In this document: positions 5,895 to 15,680 of the stretch, in pieces
How positions within the stretch are numbered: the first letter of the stretch is position 1
Layout: each line of letters begins with the position of its first letter
Source: a virus
Reading direction: 5' to 3' (one strand)
Virus record (IMG/VR): IMGVR_UViG_3300021961_000264
Coordinates: 1-37,466 of that record
Length of the DNA stretch: 37,466 bases
Translations under genes and position numbers: made by a program
Notes under the pieces: generated by a model
What the model saw: only the letters and a program-made list of their open reading frames with translations
The model's database searches: none
Told to the model about the DNA's origin: nothing

Positions 5895-6314
5895 TCACCA
5901 AGGGATTTCGCCACCACTGTCGGAGTCGTCGTATGGTGCGGCGTCCGACTTGGTTGGGCGGGCGTTGGCAGCGGCGTCGGTTTTGCCACCAAGGAACAAG
6001 ACGTCGTCGGCAACGACGCCTAGCTTGGTCCGCTTGGCGCCGGTCGCTTTGTCAGCCCACTCCTCCGAGCGCAGGCGCCCGTTGACGCAAACTTGGCTCC
6101 CCTTTCTGAGGTATTTGGCGCAGACCTCTGCGGTCTTCCCCCAGATGGTGATGTCCACAAAAGTGACTTCCTCCTTCTCCTGCCCAGAACCGTCTTTCCA
6201 TTTGCGGTTAAGGGCAATCCCGGTGTTTCCCACGGCGTTGCCGCCGGTAGTATTCCTGAGTTCAATGTCGCGGGTCAGGTTCCCAATCAAGGTAACGTGG
6301 TTCAGTGTAGCCAT
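5895..6314 (-). CDS. ssb: Single-stranded DNA-binding protein
   Basis: This 139-residue SSB of the bacterial OB-fold type starts MATLNHVTLIGNLTRDIELR. The middle shows the usual strands (VTFVDITIWGKTAEVCAKYLRKGSQV, VNGRLRSEEW). The C-terminus is a Gly/Asp-rich acidic tail ending DSGGEIPW, the partner-docking tip of SSB proteins (usually DDIPF). It coats single-stranded DNA during replication and recombination. The start at 6314 follows a CAACAACAAAC leader. A 124-base gap upstream may hold its own promoter; TTGACC and CATGCT about 17 bases apart are a weak candidate. A terminator follows directly, so it could be a single-gene unit. Confidence 0.95.
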   Translation of the reverse strand: MATLNHVTLIGNLTRDIELRNTTGGNAVGNTGIALNRKWKDGSGQEKEEVTFVDITIWGKTAEVCAKYLRKGSQVCVNGRLRSEEWADKATGAKRTKLGVVADDVLFLGGKTDAAANARPTKSDAAPYDDSDSGGEIPW

Positions 6315-6438
6315 ATGTTTGTTGTTGAAAAGCACTGCCGCGTATTCAAGACGGGAACAACACAACCCGGCGTGGTTTTCACTCACGTTCTAGCCCACGG
6401 TCAGTGCGTCCCCAGCATGGAGCGGAAAACTCGGCAGG

Positions 6439-6819
6439 TCAAGTCAAAATCTCTGCGATTCTAGGCTCGTCGATGATCCCATCGAGGAACAGTGCCGTCA
6501 CCCCTTGAGTGACCCTTGGGTCGTCCGAGTGAACCTCCGACCTCCATCCGGCAAGCAGCAAGCGCAAAGCCGCCACGGTTGGGTCAGTTGAAAGGCTAAT
6601 TGCGGCAAGCTCCTCCATGGTGAATTCCTCCACGAAAGCCTCGGTGTCGGGCCACCTTTTCGGCGGGTTCTGCTGACGATTCCACTCAGCCAGGGCGGCG
6701 TCATAGCTGTCGGCAAGTTCCAGATCTGTTGGCGGAGGCAGGCCGTCCGTGAAAGTCACTTGTTCTCCGAACAAGACGGCCTTCCGGCGAAGAAAAGCTA
6801 GGTGAAAGGCGAGATTCAT
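6439..6819 (-). CDS. 126-aa hypothetical protein downstream of tail fibre
   Basis: The start shares a base with the tail-fibre stop (TAATG). The product has an N-terminal helical region (MNLAFHLAFLRRKAVLFG), a Pro- and Trp-containing middle (EWNRQQNPPKRWPDTEAF) and helical repeats after that (FTMEELAAISLSTDPTVAAL). The coupling with the fibre gene suggests a fibre-assembly chaperone or a fibre-associated protein. No family is recognised and the proposed role rests on position only. Confidence 0.65.
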   Translation of the reverse strand: MNLAFHLAFLRRKAVLFGEQVTFTDGLPPPTDLELADSYDAALAEWNRQQNPPKRWPDTEAFVEEFTMEELAAISLSTDPTVAALRLLLAGWRSEVHSDDPRVTQGVTALFLDGIIDEPRIAEILT

Positions 6820-8726
6820 TATACAAGAGTTCGTTTCGTTAGTTCCATTTCGGCACCCGAATTCACCGTGGAAGTCACCGTGCCAGAGGTCTCGCAGGCG
6901 ATTCTCAGCACCACATTGCCCGAGGTGCCAGCCGTGGTGATTCGCCCGCGCAAAATCATTTCGGCGTCAGACTTCGATACAGCAGTTGTCTGGACGTACG
7001 GAGTGTCGGACGCGGTAAGTATAGCACTCGCGCTGTTGCCAGCAGCGTATTGCAAAAAGACCGCTACTTGCATGGTTGCACCAGTGGGAATTTGCAGAGC
7101 TACACGGATACCTTCGCCGGCTCCCGTGGTATTAACCTGAGACCTGATTTCGATGTAGTATTCCGAGTTCGCTTCCATCGCGATGCTCATTCCCGTCACC
7201 GATTCCAGCGCCGTGCTGGCCGTCACAGTGTAATCGCTGCTCAAGGTAACTCGCTCGAATTCAGGTGGACCGCTTGAACCGCTTGCCGTAATCGTCGTGT
7301 CAGTGATGGTTAGTCCCGTGCCAACGGTCAAATGCGTCAACTTGCCTGCGGAGTCATCCCAAAACACAAGTCGATCAGCGCCGGGGTCGTCGGCGCTCAG
7401 GGCTTGAGAAGTCAGTGTGAGAACGTCCGTCACGCTGGCGTCAAGCGTCACATCTCCGCTGTTGGTGCCCGTAAGGTCCAGCGTCGTTTTCATCGTCGCC
7501 GCGTCAACGCCAAGCTGGATGGTGCCAGATGTGGTGATAGGACTGCCTGAGTCAACCTGAATACCATCGGTGCCGGAGACGGCAACGCTTGTGACGGTGC
7601 CGGTGCCACCGATGGTTGACGGTTCCCAACGGTTGTTAGCGGTTGACCATGTGAGAGCTTGACCGTTTGTGGCGCTTTTCTGCTGCAACTCGTAGGTGTT
7701 CAGATTGGTCAAACTACCCCCGTCCCCGTTGGTAAGAAGAAGTGTTCCCGTCGATGAAGGAAGCGTTACATTAGGGGTGCCAGACAAAGACGATGGCGCT
7801 TGCAAGAAAACATAGTCGGTCGGTCCAGTTGTGGGGGAATAACGAATGCCGACACCGTTTGAAACACTGTCAACGTCGTATTGAACAACATCAAATGGGG
7901 TGTCACTGTTTGTGTTTTTCCAGACCAATGACGCTAGGTCGGAGTCATATTTCAAGAACCCGTTGCTAAAAGAAGGGACGCCATCTGCCGCCGATGTGAT
8001 TCGCCCCTTGGAATCAACCGTGACGTTCGCAAGAACGTATGACCCCGGCGTAACCGCAGTGTTCGCCAAGGTCGCTGCCTGACTGCCGTTGCCGGGACCA
8101 GCAGTCACATCGCCAGTCAACTCAGTGATGCCCGTGTCCGTCACCGTCACCGCCAAAGTCGTTCCCGTCATCGACAACCCGGTGCCGAGCGTGATTTCCT
8201 GCGGATCACCGGAGCCAGAGTCACCTCGACCAATCAACGTAGACCCGGCGCTGACGTTTTGCATTTTTGCATAGCTGACTGCATCATTGGAAATTGTCGT
8301 CGCATTGCTGCCAGCAGAAGCGGTCACGTCACCAGTCAGCGCAGACCGGCGGATGTTGGCCCCTTGGAATTCCAACCCACCGTCAAGACCAACCTGTTGG
8401 GGGTCGCCAGAACCAGAACTGTGGCGCCCAATGAGGTGTTCGGTGGCGATGTCCTCCATCTTGGCGAACGTGACCGCGTTGTTGGCAATGGTCACCGCGC
8501 CGGTCGTCGCCACCGTTACATCGCCAGAAGCCGGAACCCAGGCGTCGTCATAATCTGTGGACGACTGCTTCACCAGGAGGTCGCCAGCGTCCCCACCGGA
8601 CGCAACGCCAGGACCAGGAACAAGGGTCGGACTAACCGCAACCGATGCCACTTGCTGGGTTGGGTTGGTCACCGTGACCTTCACGGGACCGGGGTCGGGG
8701 TTCGTCACATAAACTTTGATGGCCAT
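6819..8726 (-). CDS. Tail fibre protein, repeat-rich
   Basis: The 635-residue protein starts MAIKVYVTNPDPGPV. The N-terminal ~90 residues are a virion-anchoring region. It is followed by repeats of the type NNAVTFAKMEDI...LIGRHSSGSGDPQ and NDAVSYAKMQNV...LIGRGDSGSGDPQ, with LTGDVT units at ~150, ~220 and further on. Such Ser/Gly/Thr-rich repeats are typical of trimeric fibre shafts. The last ~140 residues (from PPEFERVTLSSDY) look like a jelly-roll or TNF-like receptor-binding head. The start at 8726 is separated by one base from the preceding stop. No intramolecular chaperone or enzyme motif is visible. Confidence 0.85.
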   Translation of the reverse strand: MAIKVYVTNPDPGPVKVTVTNPTQQVASVAVSPTLVPGPGVASGGDAGDLLVKQSSTDYDDAWVPASGDVTVATTGAVTIANNAVTFAKMEDIATEHLIGRHSSGSGDPQQVGLDGGLEFQGANIRRSALTGDVTASAGSNATTISNDAVSYAKMQNVSAGSTLIGRGDSGSGDPQEITLGTGLSMTGTTLAVTVTDTGITELTGDVTAGPGNGSQAATLANTAVTPGSYVLANVTVDSKGRITSAADGVPSFSNGFLKYDSDLASLVWKNTNSDTPFDVVQYDVDSVSNGVGIRYSPTTGPTDYVFLQAPSSLSGTPNVTLPSSTGTLLLTNGDGGSLTNLNTYELQQKSATNGQALTWSTANNRWEPSTIGGTGTVTSVAVSGTDGIQVDSGSPITTSGTIQLGVDAATMKTTLDLTGTNSGDVTLDASVTDVLTLTSQALSADDPGADRLVFWDDSAGKLTHLTVGTGLTITDTTITASGSSGPPEFERVTLSSDYTVTASTALESVTGMSIAMEANSEYYIEIRSQVNTTGAGEGIRVALQIPTGATMQVAVFLQYAAGNSASAILTASDTPYVQTTAVSKSDAEMILRGRITTAGTSGNVVLRIACETSGTVTSTVNSGAEMELTKRTLV

Positions 8727-8727
8727 A

Positions 8728-9081
8728 TCAGGACTGGGTGCAGACGTTTCGGACAAAAACTTTAGCGGTGTAGATGGGCGCCAGTCGGATGCCGCCAGAC
8801 GTGGTCAGCACCACGTCGTAGATGTAATCTCCGACAGTCATCGCCGCCGTCTCGGTGTCGGTCTTGGTGATCTGGTATGTGCCGGTCGAAGCATCGACCC
8901 AGGAAATTCCCATGGTGAACGCCAACGCGGAGTCAACATCTTTCCTGGCGTCTGCGTCGATGGTGTAGCCGGTGTAGTCAACGGCATTGCCAGACTCGTC
9001 GGTGAGTTGGTATTGGACTGCCACGAAATCAATGTTCCGCAGGAAAGTGACGTTGAGGTTGGAGATGTCAGCGCATGCCAT
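8728..9081 (-). CDS. Fibre/baseplate attachment protein-like, 117 aa
   Basis: The product is all-β looking. It begins MACADISNLNVTFLRNIDF and includes VAVQYQLTDESGNAVDYTGYT and GDYIYDVVLTTSGGIR. Proteins with this pattern (polypeptide with a deviation term, then GDY.YDV...S.G) occur next to phage fibre genes and resemble the N-terminal Ig-like domain of upper baseplate proteins. It probably joins fibre to tail. The name comes from position and general pattern, not a firm family match. Confidence 0.65.
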   Translation of the reverse strand: MACADISNLNVTFLRNIDFVAVQYQLTDESGNAVDYTGYTIDADARKDVDSALAFTMGISWVDASTGTYQITKTDTETAAMTVGDYIYDVVLTTSGGIRLAPIYTAKVFVRNVCTQS

Positions 9082-9119
9082 GGCGGTGAATGGTTACATG
9101 GTTTCTTTGCTTTTTCAAG

Positions 9120-12100
9120 TTATTCCTCGGCTTGAGCCTTGTAGATTTTCCTGACGTCCCGGCCAATGTTGAGGAACACATCGGCAGCGCCACCGGCGGG
9201 ACCGTAAATCAAGGACATAACGTAACCAGAGGCGGCAGACAGGCCGTCAATCTCGTCAATAATACTGTCGGGGTCTGGGTCAAGAAGTTCGTCCAAGTTG
9301 TCAATTGCACGCTCAATCTGACGAAAAGCTTTGGCCGCGAGCAACTCGTTGGTAAAAGTCCTAAGACCCATGGCGCGGCGGACAGACATATCGATAACGG
9401 AACCGAAAACAAACAGACCGTTGATCGGACCAAGTGCCAGCGCCGCCGCCCACTGTTCAACGCTCCACTCACGCTCGCGGTCCTCCTCGTCACCCATGAG
9501 TAAAGCGAGGAAGCAGGAGACAAGCTGAGTGATGGCGGGTTGGAGCAAATGCGCCACAAGGATTCTCTGGGCGTTCATTCCAACGTCCTTCCCCTTTGCC
9601 AGTTGGCGCATCGCCATGAGATCAATAGCGAGAGCTTTGCGGGAGTCGCTGGCAAACATCCAAAGCCCCTTGACGAATGGGTTGCTTTGATTTTCAATCA
9701 GCGCCCGGTTCACCATGTCGGCAGGTTGGGCGGAGGTGGCGAGCATTCGCTCAACTCGTTTTGTTGCAATGGCATTCGCCTGTTCATCGGTCATGCCCTC
9801 CTCTTTTAGTGCCGCCCGCTTGTAGTAACGGAAGGCAATGGCGGCGCCGATGGCAGTCCATCCACCGTCCACAAGCGCCATTGGCGCCATGCCTTTCTGC
9901 ATGGCTGAAACAAGCGCAGACGTGTTCATGCCTGCGCCACTCATGGCGATTCGTGCTTCGGCTGAAAACCCACCCTCAAGCCTGCGCTGAATGTTTGGGG
10001 AAACCCACATTGCGGCAACCTCTTGGGCGAACTCAACAGGTTGTCCGAACGCTTTGGCGAGTCCTGCGGCATAGGCTGGCGCGGGAACGTCAGCAAGCAT
10101 GGGGTTGAGCAGTGCAGACGTTTGCTTGAGAATTGGTGAAAGACGGAACGCTAGCCCCTTGAACGCCGTGTATTGAATAAGCCTGCCCCAAAGAGCGTTG
10201 AGTGAGTGCATGTCCCAGGCGGACTTGTTGCCGTTGTTCTCAATGGCCTTGATTCGATTCTTGACGTTCTCAAGCGCACCGCTGCCACTCTTGCTGCGAA
10301 TGGCGTTCTGCACGTTGGAATCAAGCACCACTGCCTTCAAATCTCGAATGACCTCGGCGTGGGAAACCCAGTGGGCAACGTGTTCCCAATGAGAAAGGAA
10401 AGCGACAAAGGCGTCCATTTGCCGCAGTGGTGAGTTGGCATTGACGCGGGCTTTTGTGAACCCGGCCTCAAGGCTGGAGTTCATGTTGCCGTTGTCTTGC
10501 ATGACACTCGTGTCACCGGGCCGCTCTCGGTAGATGGGGGCATAGTTTTTAATTCGCGGCAGCGGTGCATTAAACAGGCGTCGATAGGTCGGGTCGATTA
10601 GTTCTGCCGCAACACTGTATTCGTCCGCCATCCAATCGGCCAAAGACTTTGCCTCCGGTGACAGGAACTCGTTTAGTTGCTTCAAGGATTCGTCTGTCCA
10701 TCCGTCGCGTTCCATCTGCTTTCGGCTGGTTTCCTGCCTGCTCCACAGTAGCCACATAATTCCCTGCGCTTCCGACATGAACTTTTCAACCTGGTCGCCG
10801 GCATTCACAACTTTCCTCACCTCAACCCCACGCTTCATGGGTCCAGATGCGGCGAAGTCGGAAAGCGCCTGTTCGGCCTGGGCATCATTCAGCCCAATGT
10901 CTTCCGGCTTGACTTTGCCATCAGCAAGACGTTCCAGAACGTCAACGGGAATGGTGACCGTTTCAGTTGTGCGCGACGGATTGACAAACACGCCAGAGTT
11001 GCGAAGCTTTTGAAGTCGAGCCATTAGCTTGCGCCGTGAACTTTCCCCTTTGGACCCCAGCAGGGCATCAAGGAATTCCATTCGCCTGCGGTCTGCACCG
11101 ATCTTGATGTCCGTGCTTTTGTTCGCCGCCTCAATGATTTTGTCGGAGAAGTATTGGTAAACCTTGGAGTCTTCGCCAAACAGGATTTCCAGTTGCTGCG
11201 CCGTTGTCCAAAGCAGGGAGTCGCCGGTTGCCTTGACCTTGGAAACAAAGTCCTTCCATGCCCGGCTCTTTGTCTGGTTGTCGGTGTTCTCGGCATCGGC
11301 CAGGGTCTTGCGAACGTCACCAACAACAGACTTGCGGGCGTCGGTCTTGAGTTCGGCAAGGAAAGCCTTGCGTTCCTCGTCCAAAACCGACCGGCCAAGC
11401 TTGCCTGTCTCGATGATTTCACGCAGCCACTCAACGGCGGCAAACCGATGCTCTGCATCACGCTCGCCCCATCCGCTGAACAGTTCGGCAATCGCCATCC
11501 TGTTCAGTGCGTCCTGCACGGCTTCGGCGTCGTCGGATTCGCGCACGGTCTTTTCATAGCCGGCAATCATCGCGTCCTGCTGCGACTCGTCCAGGTCATA
11601 CACGGAAAGGGCAAAATCAACCTGCTCGGTGGCGTCTGACAACAGCTTGCCGGCCATTCTGCCACCGGAATCCCTTTGCGACTTGTAGCGGTCAAACAGC
11701 TTCTCGGCTTCCGTCGTCGCCTCTTCAGCTAGGTATCGCTCAAGCTCTCTGTCCATCTTGGCAACGCGTCGCTCGATCTCGCGCATCATCCCCTCTGGGG
11801 TCGAGCGTTGGGCGACGGCAATAAAGCCACCGACACGTGTCCGCACAAGCGGAGGCATGGCGGCAAGGGCAGCGTTCAGTGTGCGAAGTGCAGCAAGCAG
11901 TCGTGCCTTTCGATCAATACCAGCAACCGTGGCGGCAAATTTATTTTTAAGGTTGGACCTCTCAACGTCTCCTTGAGCTTTACGCTTTGCAATTTTAGCG
12001 TCAAATTCGCGGATGATCTTTTCAAGATTTAGCTTTGTGGCCTTGTCTTTCTTTGCTCCCTCAAGTTCAAAATCACGTTCCTGCTTGATAGTTTCAATGT

Positions 12101-15100
12101 CGGCTTGAATGTCCGCCTCTATTGCAAGAAGTTGTTGTTGATATTTTGCTTCCTCTGCTGCTTCCGCTTTACCTGTGTCGGGTTGCGTTACTTTTAGCAC
12201 CTCTTTCTTAGCCTTGTCCAACGCACGCGTTGCAAGTTCACGACGAACCGCAGGATCGCGCATAAGCGGACTAAAGACGCTGGTCAGTCGGTCTTCAAAG
12301 GATGGTTGGAGGGAATAAGTAATCTCGGGCCGGGTCGTGTCGAACCGCTGGCTGAGCGGGATGACGTTGCCCTGTTCGTCGAGGGTGATGGGGTCGGCGG
12401 ATTTGATTGGGTTTAAAGTCTCTCCGTCCCACACACCTACAATATCTGCTGATGAAATCGTTGGAACGCCAATTTCCATCAAACCACCTACCGTCACAGA
12501 TTCGATTGCAGTGGTCGGCATTTCTCGCAACATGACCACTACCCCTCCGTTTCTCGCGTCGTATCCGCCTTTCCCTGTTGCGGTGATTCGGTCTACATCT
12601 CTTGTTACATAAAATGCGTTTTGGTTCAATGGCCGAATCGGTTTTGTCCCGCTATCTTGGATTTCCATGTACTCCGATCTGCTCATCGCCCTCCACAGTC
12701 CTGATGTATCTGTAAACCCTCTGCCTTTTTTAACAGCATCCCAAAGTTCGTCTCTCCATTTCGCCAAATTCTTTCCGATTGGTATTCTTGCAGCCTTCGC
12801 CGCTTCATCCACCAACCGCTGCAACTCAGCCGCCGACTGCGGATTGCGTTGCGTCCATTGCTCGATCACGCCTGCACGATCTTCAGTAGGAGCAGCCTTG
12901 ACGAGCGCGCCAAGGTTGTCGGTGCCACTGTCGCCGCCTTCAACGAGGCTGAGATATCCGGCATCGGAACGGGCGTCCTCCGCGCGGAGGGAGTAGGTGT
13001 ATGGTTGTCCCTCAAGCCCAAGCGTCTCGCTGGCAATTTGCCGCGCCTGCTCAATGGTTGCCTCCTGTTCAGCCAGGGCTGCATCAACGCCGAGCAGTTT
13101 GTTGATGAACGCGTCGTAGTCTTCACCGAGCTTGCCCTCTGCCCGCGCTTTTTTAATCGCCAGTGCAGACTGAAAGATCGGCTGGAAGTATTGGCGCCAC
13201 GCTTTGGTGAAGGCGGAAAGCATTCCCGCTGCCTTCGCGTTTTCACGGCCCGCACGAATGTGTGCAGCCATGCCACGGGAAACAACACCGGGTGCAATCT
13301 TGCCGCCCTCCTTCCTGCGACCAAGAACATCGAGAACGACAACGCGGGAGATCGCCTCAATCAGCGCCCGCTCTTGGTCTGCCGACTGCCGGTCGAAGAT
13401 GACCTGCTTTTCCGCTCGCCCTTCATTCACAACCTGTTCCGCCAGTGTGACCATGGCTATTGCTTCCTCTCTGGTCAAACTACCGTTGGACAACATCTTC
13501 TTGGTCTTGCCCTCAATGCTTTCCTCAACCATGGTCAAGACGTTCCCGCCAGCGAACACCCTGGCAACACTGCGCTTCACCCCGTCAGCAAACTCGAAAG
13601 TCGATTCACCGAGGATGTTGAATACCATTTTCTGCGCCTGATCCGGCGTCAACCCGGCCATACGAGCGGCAACTTCAACCGCTTCCTTGTTGTCCTTCCA
13701 GGTGATCTGCTGAACGGTTCCCGGCTGAATGTCGGCAGTGTCGGTTGACTCAAGGACGTCTGCCATGCGGGCAATGGCGAGGATGCTTTCCCTTTCGTTC
13801 GCTGAATAGTGTTCCTGGAGAAGTGCCGCAGCTTCTTCCGCCGTTCCAACGGTCACTTCAGCCTGGGGGGTCGTGACCTTCCATCCGCCGGAAACCTTCT
13901 GCATCCGGTATCCCGCTCGGTCAGCAATCTTGGCCGCGTCGTCTTGGAACTGCTTTAGCTTGCCGAGAACGGCTTCGCGGGCCGCCCTGCGTTCTTCCAG
14001 AATCTTCCCTGCCGCCTCGCTGCCAACCTCGCCAACGGAAACACCCTTGGCATTCACTGAACGCCAGTCTGAAAGCATGAGACTCTGCGCCTCCGCCCAC
14101 TGCCCCGCGTCGGCAAGCTCCTTTATTTTGGCTGCGTTCTCCGACGAATATCCAGCAGCAATCAGTAGGTCGGTGTTCCTAGCCAGCGCCCTGCTGTTTT
14201 GGAAGTCCGAGAATTGACCGACGCCAGAACCAAGCAACACCAGGGGGATGATTGTAGCAATCAGTTCACCTTGGTTTGCCTTCCAGTCCCGCCAGAAGTT
14301 GTCCCAGCGCACGTCAGGAACGTCGTCGGTCAATGCGTTGGTCAGGTCAACCAACATTTCGGGGAAGGCTTGCTGAAAAAGTTCTTCGGTGTATTCAACC
14401 CCGGTGCCGATAGCCAGCCGACCGGCAAGTTGTTTGGCAATTGCGCCGCCGGTAAAGGCTGGGGCGTTGATGAGCCTGCCCAAGCTGGGAAGGCGCCCAA
14501 AAAGGAGGCGGTCAGAAATGACCTCCGACGCGGCTTGGAAGGGTGCAGCCAAAAGGGAAAGCGCATCAAGCTGGCCTTCAGTCATTTCTGGATACTGTTC
14601 CCGCATGCGTTGCTTTGTGTCGGCTTTAAATTGCCCAAGCATCAACGCCGGACCAACGTAAGGAATAAAGCTTCCAACCATCATCGGAAGGTTCTCTGCG
14701 GCACCAGACAATGACATGCCAAGCAGTTCAACACGGTCGATGGGGTCAAGGCTACCAGTGCTAAGGGAGCGCATCTTTCCGCGCAGATGGAGCAGGTCGT
14801 TCCTGCGCTTCTCCTCCTCGTCGGTTGGTTGAAACCCCATTTTCTGGTCATACCGATACTCAGCCTCACTTGCCGTTGCCTTGTTAGCCATTCTTCCAAT
14901 TTGGAGAAGCCCCTCCATACCGCTGGACAGGAAGCCTTCAAGCCCGCGATCAAACGAAAGAACAAGCCTTGTGAATGCATCCTTCTGCGTTTCACCGGGT
15001 TTGGCACCAAGGGAAGCAACCGCCTCAATGACCATGTCTCGGTCTTCTTCTGGAACGCCCAAAAGCAATTCCGCCATGTCGGCATAAACCGCCTCATTCA

Positions 15101-15680
15101 TCATCCCCCCGGTTTCCTCTAGCGCCTTGTCTGGGGCTCGACCAATCTCCGCGAGCTTGTTGATTTGAAACCGGTATGGGTAAAGCTTGGCCTTGGTCTG
15201 TTGGTAGAGACGGGTGAACTCGGTCAGGTGTTCGCCTGCCTTTGCCGCAAATTTCCCCGGCGCACGCAGACCTGCCTTGTCTTGAACCGAGGCGATGGCA
15301 TCGGCGATGGGAATGTCACGGGCGGCAGAATTAAACGCCTCCTCAATGACGGTGGCCTGCGTTGTGAGGTGACTTCCCACCAAGTTTGTGAATTCCTCGT
15401 CGGTGATGCCGTCGGCCTCTTGTTTCAAGTAGACCGAGGCGATGGCGTCTTTGTTTGCCTGCCAGTCCGGCGCCCCTGGAATGTTGTCCTTGCCGTTGAC
15501 CTTATCCATCCACGACGCGACCGCCATGTTTCGGGTGAACGCAGCCTTGTCGGGAATCATCCATGAGACGTTTTTGTCCTCAATGGCTTTGATGTGAAAG
15601 CTTTCGCCACCGACAATTGAGCGTCGGATGTCTGCTTCAAGTTCCTTCTTCTGTCGAGCCAAGCGTTGTTCTTGTGTCAT
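9120..15680 (-). CDS. Giant internal virion / DNA-ejection protein, 2186 aa
   Basis: This multi-domain virion protein occupies the position of T7 gp16. Hydrophobic segments are visible at ~330-350 (NLPMMVGSFIPYVGPALML), ~470-487 and near the C-terminus (~2040-2100 and ~2147-2180). These could cross the host membrane during ejection. Residues ~990-1090 (LWRAMSRSEYMEIQDSG, then KGGYDARNGGVVVML) resemble the ADP-ribosyltransferase-like or polyvalent-protein modules found in large phage proteins. Residues ~1160-1245 are a charged coiled coil. No lytic transglycosylase motif is evident, unlike T7 gp16. The ATG overlaps the upstream stop (ATGA). The role in the ejection tunnel is inferred from size, order and membrane segments. 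Confidence 0.8.
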   Translation of the reverse strand: MTQEQRLARQKKELEADIRRSIVGGESFHIKAIEDKNVSWMIPDKAAFTRNMAVASWMDKVNGKDNIPGAPDWQANKDAIASVYLKQEADGITDEEFTNLVGSHLTTQATVIEEAFNSAARDIPIADAIASVQDKAGLRAPGKFAAKAGEHLTEFTRLYQQTKAKLYPYRFQINKLAEIGRAPDKALEETGGMMNEAVYADMAELLLGVPEEDRDMVIEAVASLGAKPGETQKDAFTRLVLSFDRGLEGFLSSGMEGLLQIGRMANKATASEAEYRYDQKMGFQPTDEEEKRRNDLLHLRGKMRSLSTGSLDPIDRVELLGMSLSGAAENLPMMVGSFIPYVGPALMLGQFKADTKQRMREQYPEMTEGQLDALSLLAAPFQAASEVISDRLLFGRLPSLGRLINAPAFTGGAIAKQLAGRLAIGTGVEYTEELFQQAFPEMLVDLTNALTDDVPDVRWDNFWRDWKANQGELIATIIPLVLLGSGVGQFSDFQNSRALARNTDLLIAAGYSSENAAKIKELADAGQWAEAQSLMLSDWRSVNAKGVSVGEVGSEAAGKILEERRAAREAVLGKLKQFQDDAAKIADRAGYRMQKVSGGWKVTTPQAEVTVGTAEEAAALLQEHYSANERESILAIARMADVLESTDTADIQPGTVQQITWKDNKEAVEVAARMAGLTPDQAQKMVFNILGESTFEFADGVKRSVARVFAGGNVLTMVEESIEGKTKKMLSNGSLTREEAIAMVTLAEQVVNEGRAEKQVIFDRQSADQERALIEAISRVVVLDVLGRRKEGGKIAPGVVSRGMAAHIRAGRENAKAAGMLSAFTKAWRQYFQPIFQSALAIKKARAEGKLGEDYDAFINKLLGVDAALAEQEATIEQARQIASETLGLEGQPYTYSLRAEDARSDAGYLSLVEGGDSGTDNLGALVKAAPTEDRAGVIEQWTQRNPQSAAELQRLVDEAAKAARIPIGKNLAKWRDELWDAVKKGRGFTDTSGLWRAMSRSEYMEIQDSGTKPIRPLNQNAFYVTRDVDRITATGKGGYDARNGGVVVMLREMPTTAIESVTVGGLMEIGVPTISSADIVGVWDGETLNPIKSADPITLDEQGNVIPLSQRFDTTRPEITYSLQPSFEDRLTSVFSPLMRDPAVRRELATRALDKAKKEVLKVTQPDTGKAEAAEEAKYQQQLLAIEADIQADIETIKQERDFELEGAKKDKATKLNLEKIIREFDAKIAKRKAQGDVERSNLKNKFAATVAGIDRKARLLAALRTLNAALAAMPPLVRTRVGGFIAVAQRSTPEGMMREIERRVAKMDRELERYLAEEATTEAEKLFDRYKSQRDSGGRMAGKLLSDATEQVDFALSVYDLDESQQDAMIAGYEKTVRESDDAEAVQDALNRMAIAELFSGWGERDAEHRFAAVEWLREIIETGKLGRSVLDEERKAFLAELKTDARKSVVGDVRKTLADAENTDNQTKSRAWKDFVSKVKATGDSLLWTTAQQLEILFGEDSKVYQYFSDKIIEAANKSTDIKIGADRRRMEFLDALLGSKGESSRRKLMARLQKLRNSGVFVNPSRTTETVTIPVDVLERLADGKVKPEDIGLNDAQAEQALSDFAASGPMKRGVEVRKVVNAGDQVEKFMSEAQGIMWLLWSRQETSRKQMERDGWTDESLKQLNEFLSPEAKSLADWMADEYSVAAELIDPTYRRLFNAPLPRIKNYAPIYRERPGDTSVMQDNGNMNSSLEAGFTKARVNANSPLRQMDAFVAFLSHWEHVAHWVSHAEVIRDLKAVVLDSNVQNAIRSKSGSGALENVKNRIKAIENNGNKSAWDMHSLNALWGRLIQYTAFKGLAFRLSPILKQTSALLNPMLADVPAPAYAAGLAKAFGQPVEFAQEVAAMWVSPNIQRRLEGGFSAEARIAMSGAGMNTSALVSAMQKGMAPMALVDGGWTAIGAAIAFRYYKRAALKEEGMTDEQANAIATKRVERMLATSAQPADMVNRALIENQSNPFVKGLWMFASDSRKALAIDLMAMRQLAKGKDVGMNAQRILVAHLLQPAITQLVSCFLALLMGDEEDREREWSVEQWAAALALGPINGLFVFGSVIDMSVRRAMGLRTFTNELLAAKAFRQIERAIDNLDELLDPDPDSIIDEIDGLSAASGYVMSLIYGPAGGAADVFLNIGRDVRKIYKAQAEE

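Noticed and set aside
5611-5901. 96-aa frame crossing the SSB terminator
   Set aside because: It spans the perfect 12-bp terminator stem and overlaps the better placed 67-aa gene and the SSB end.
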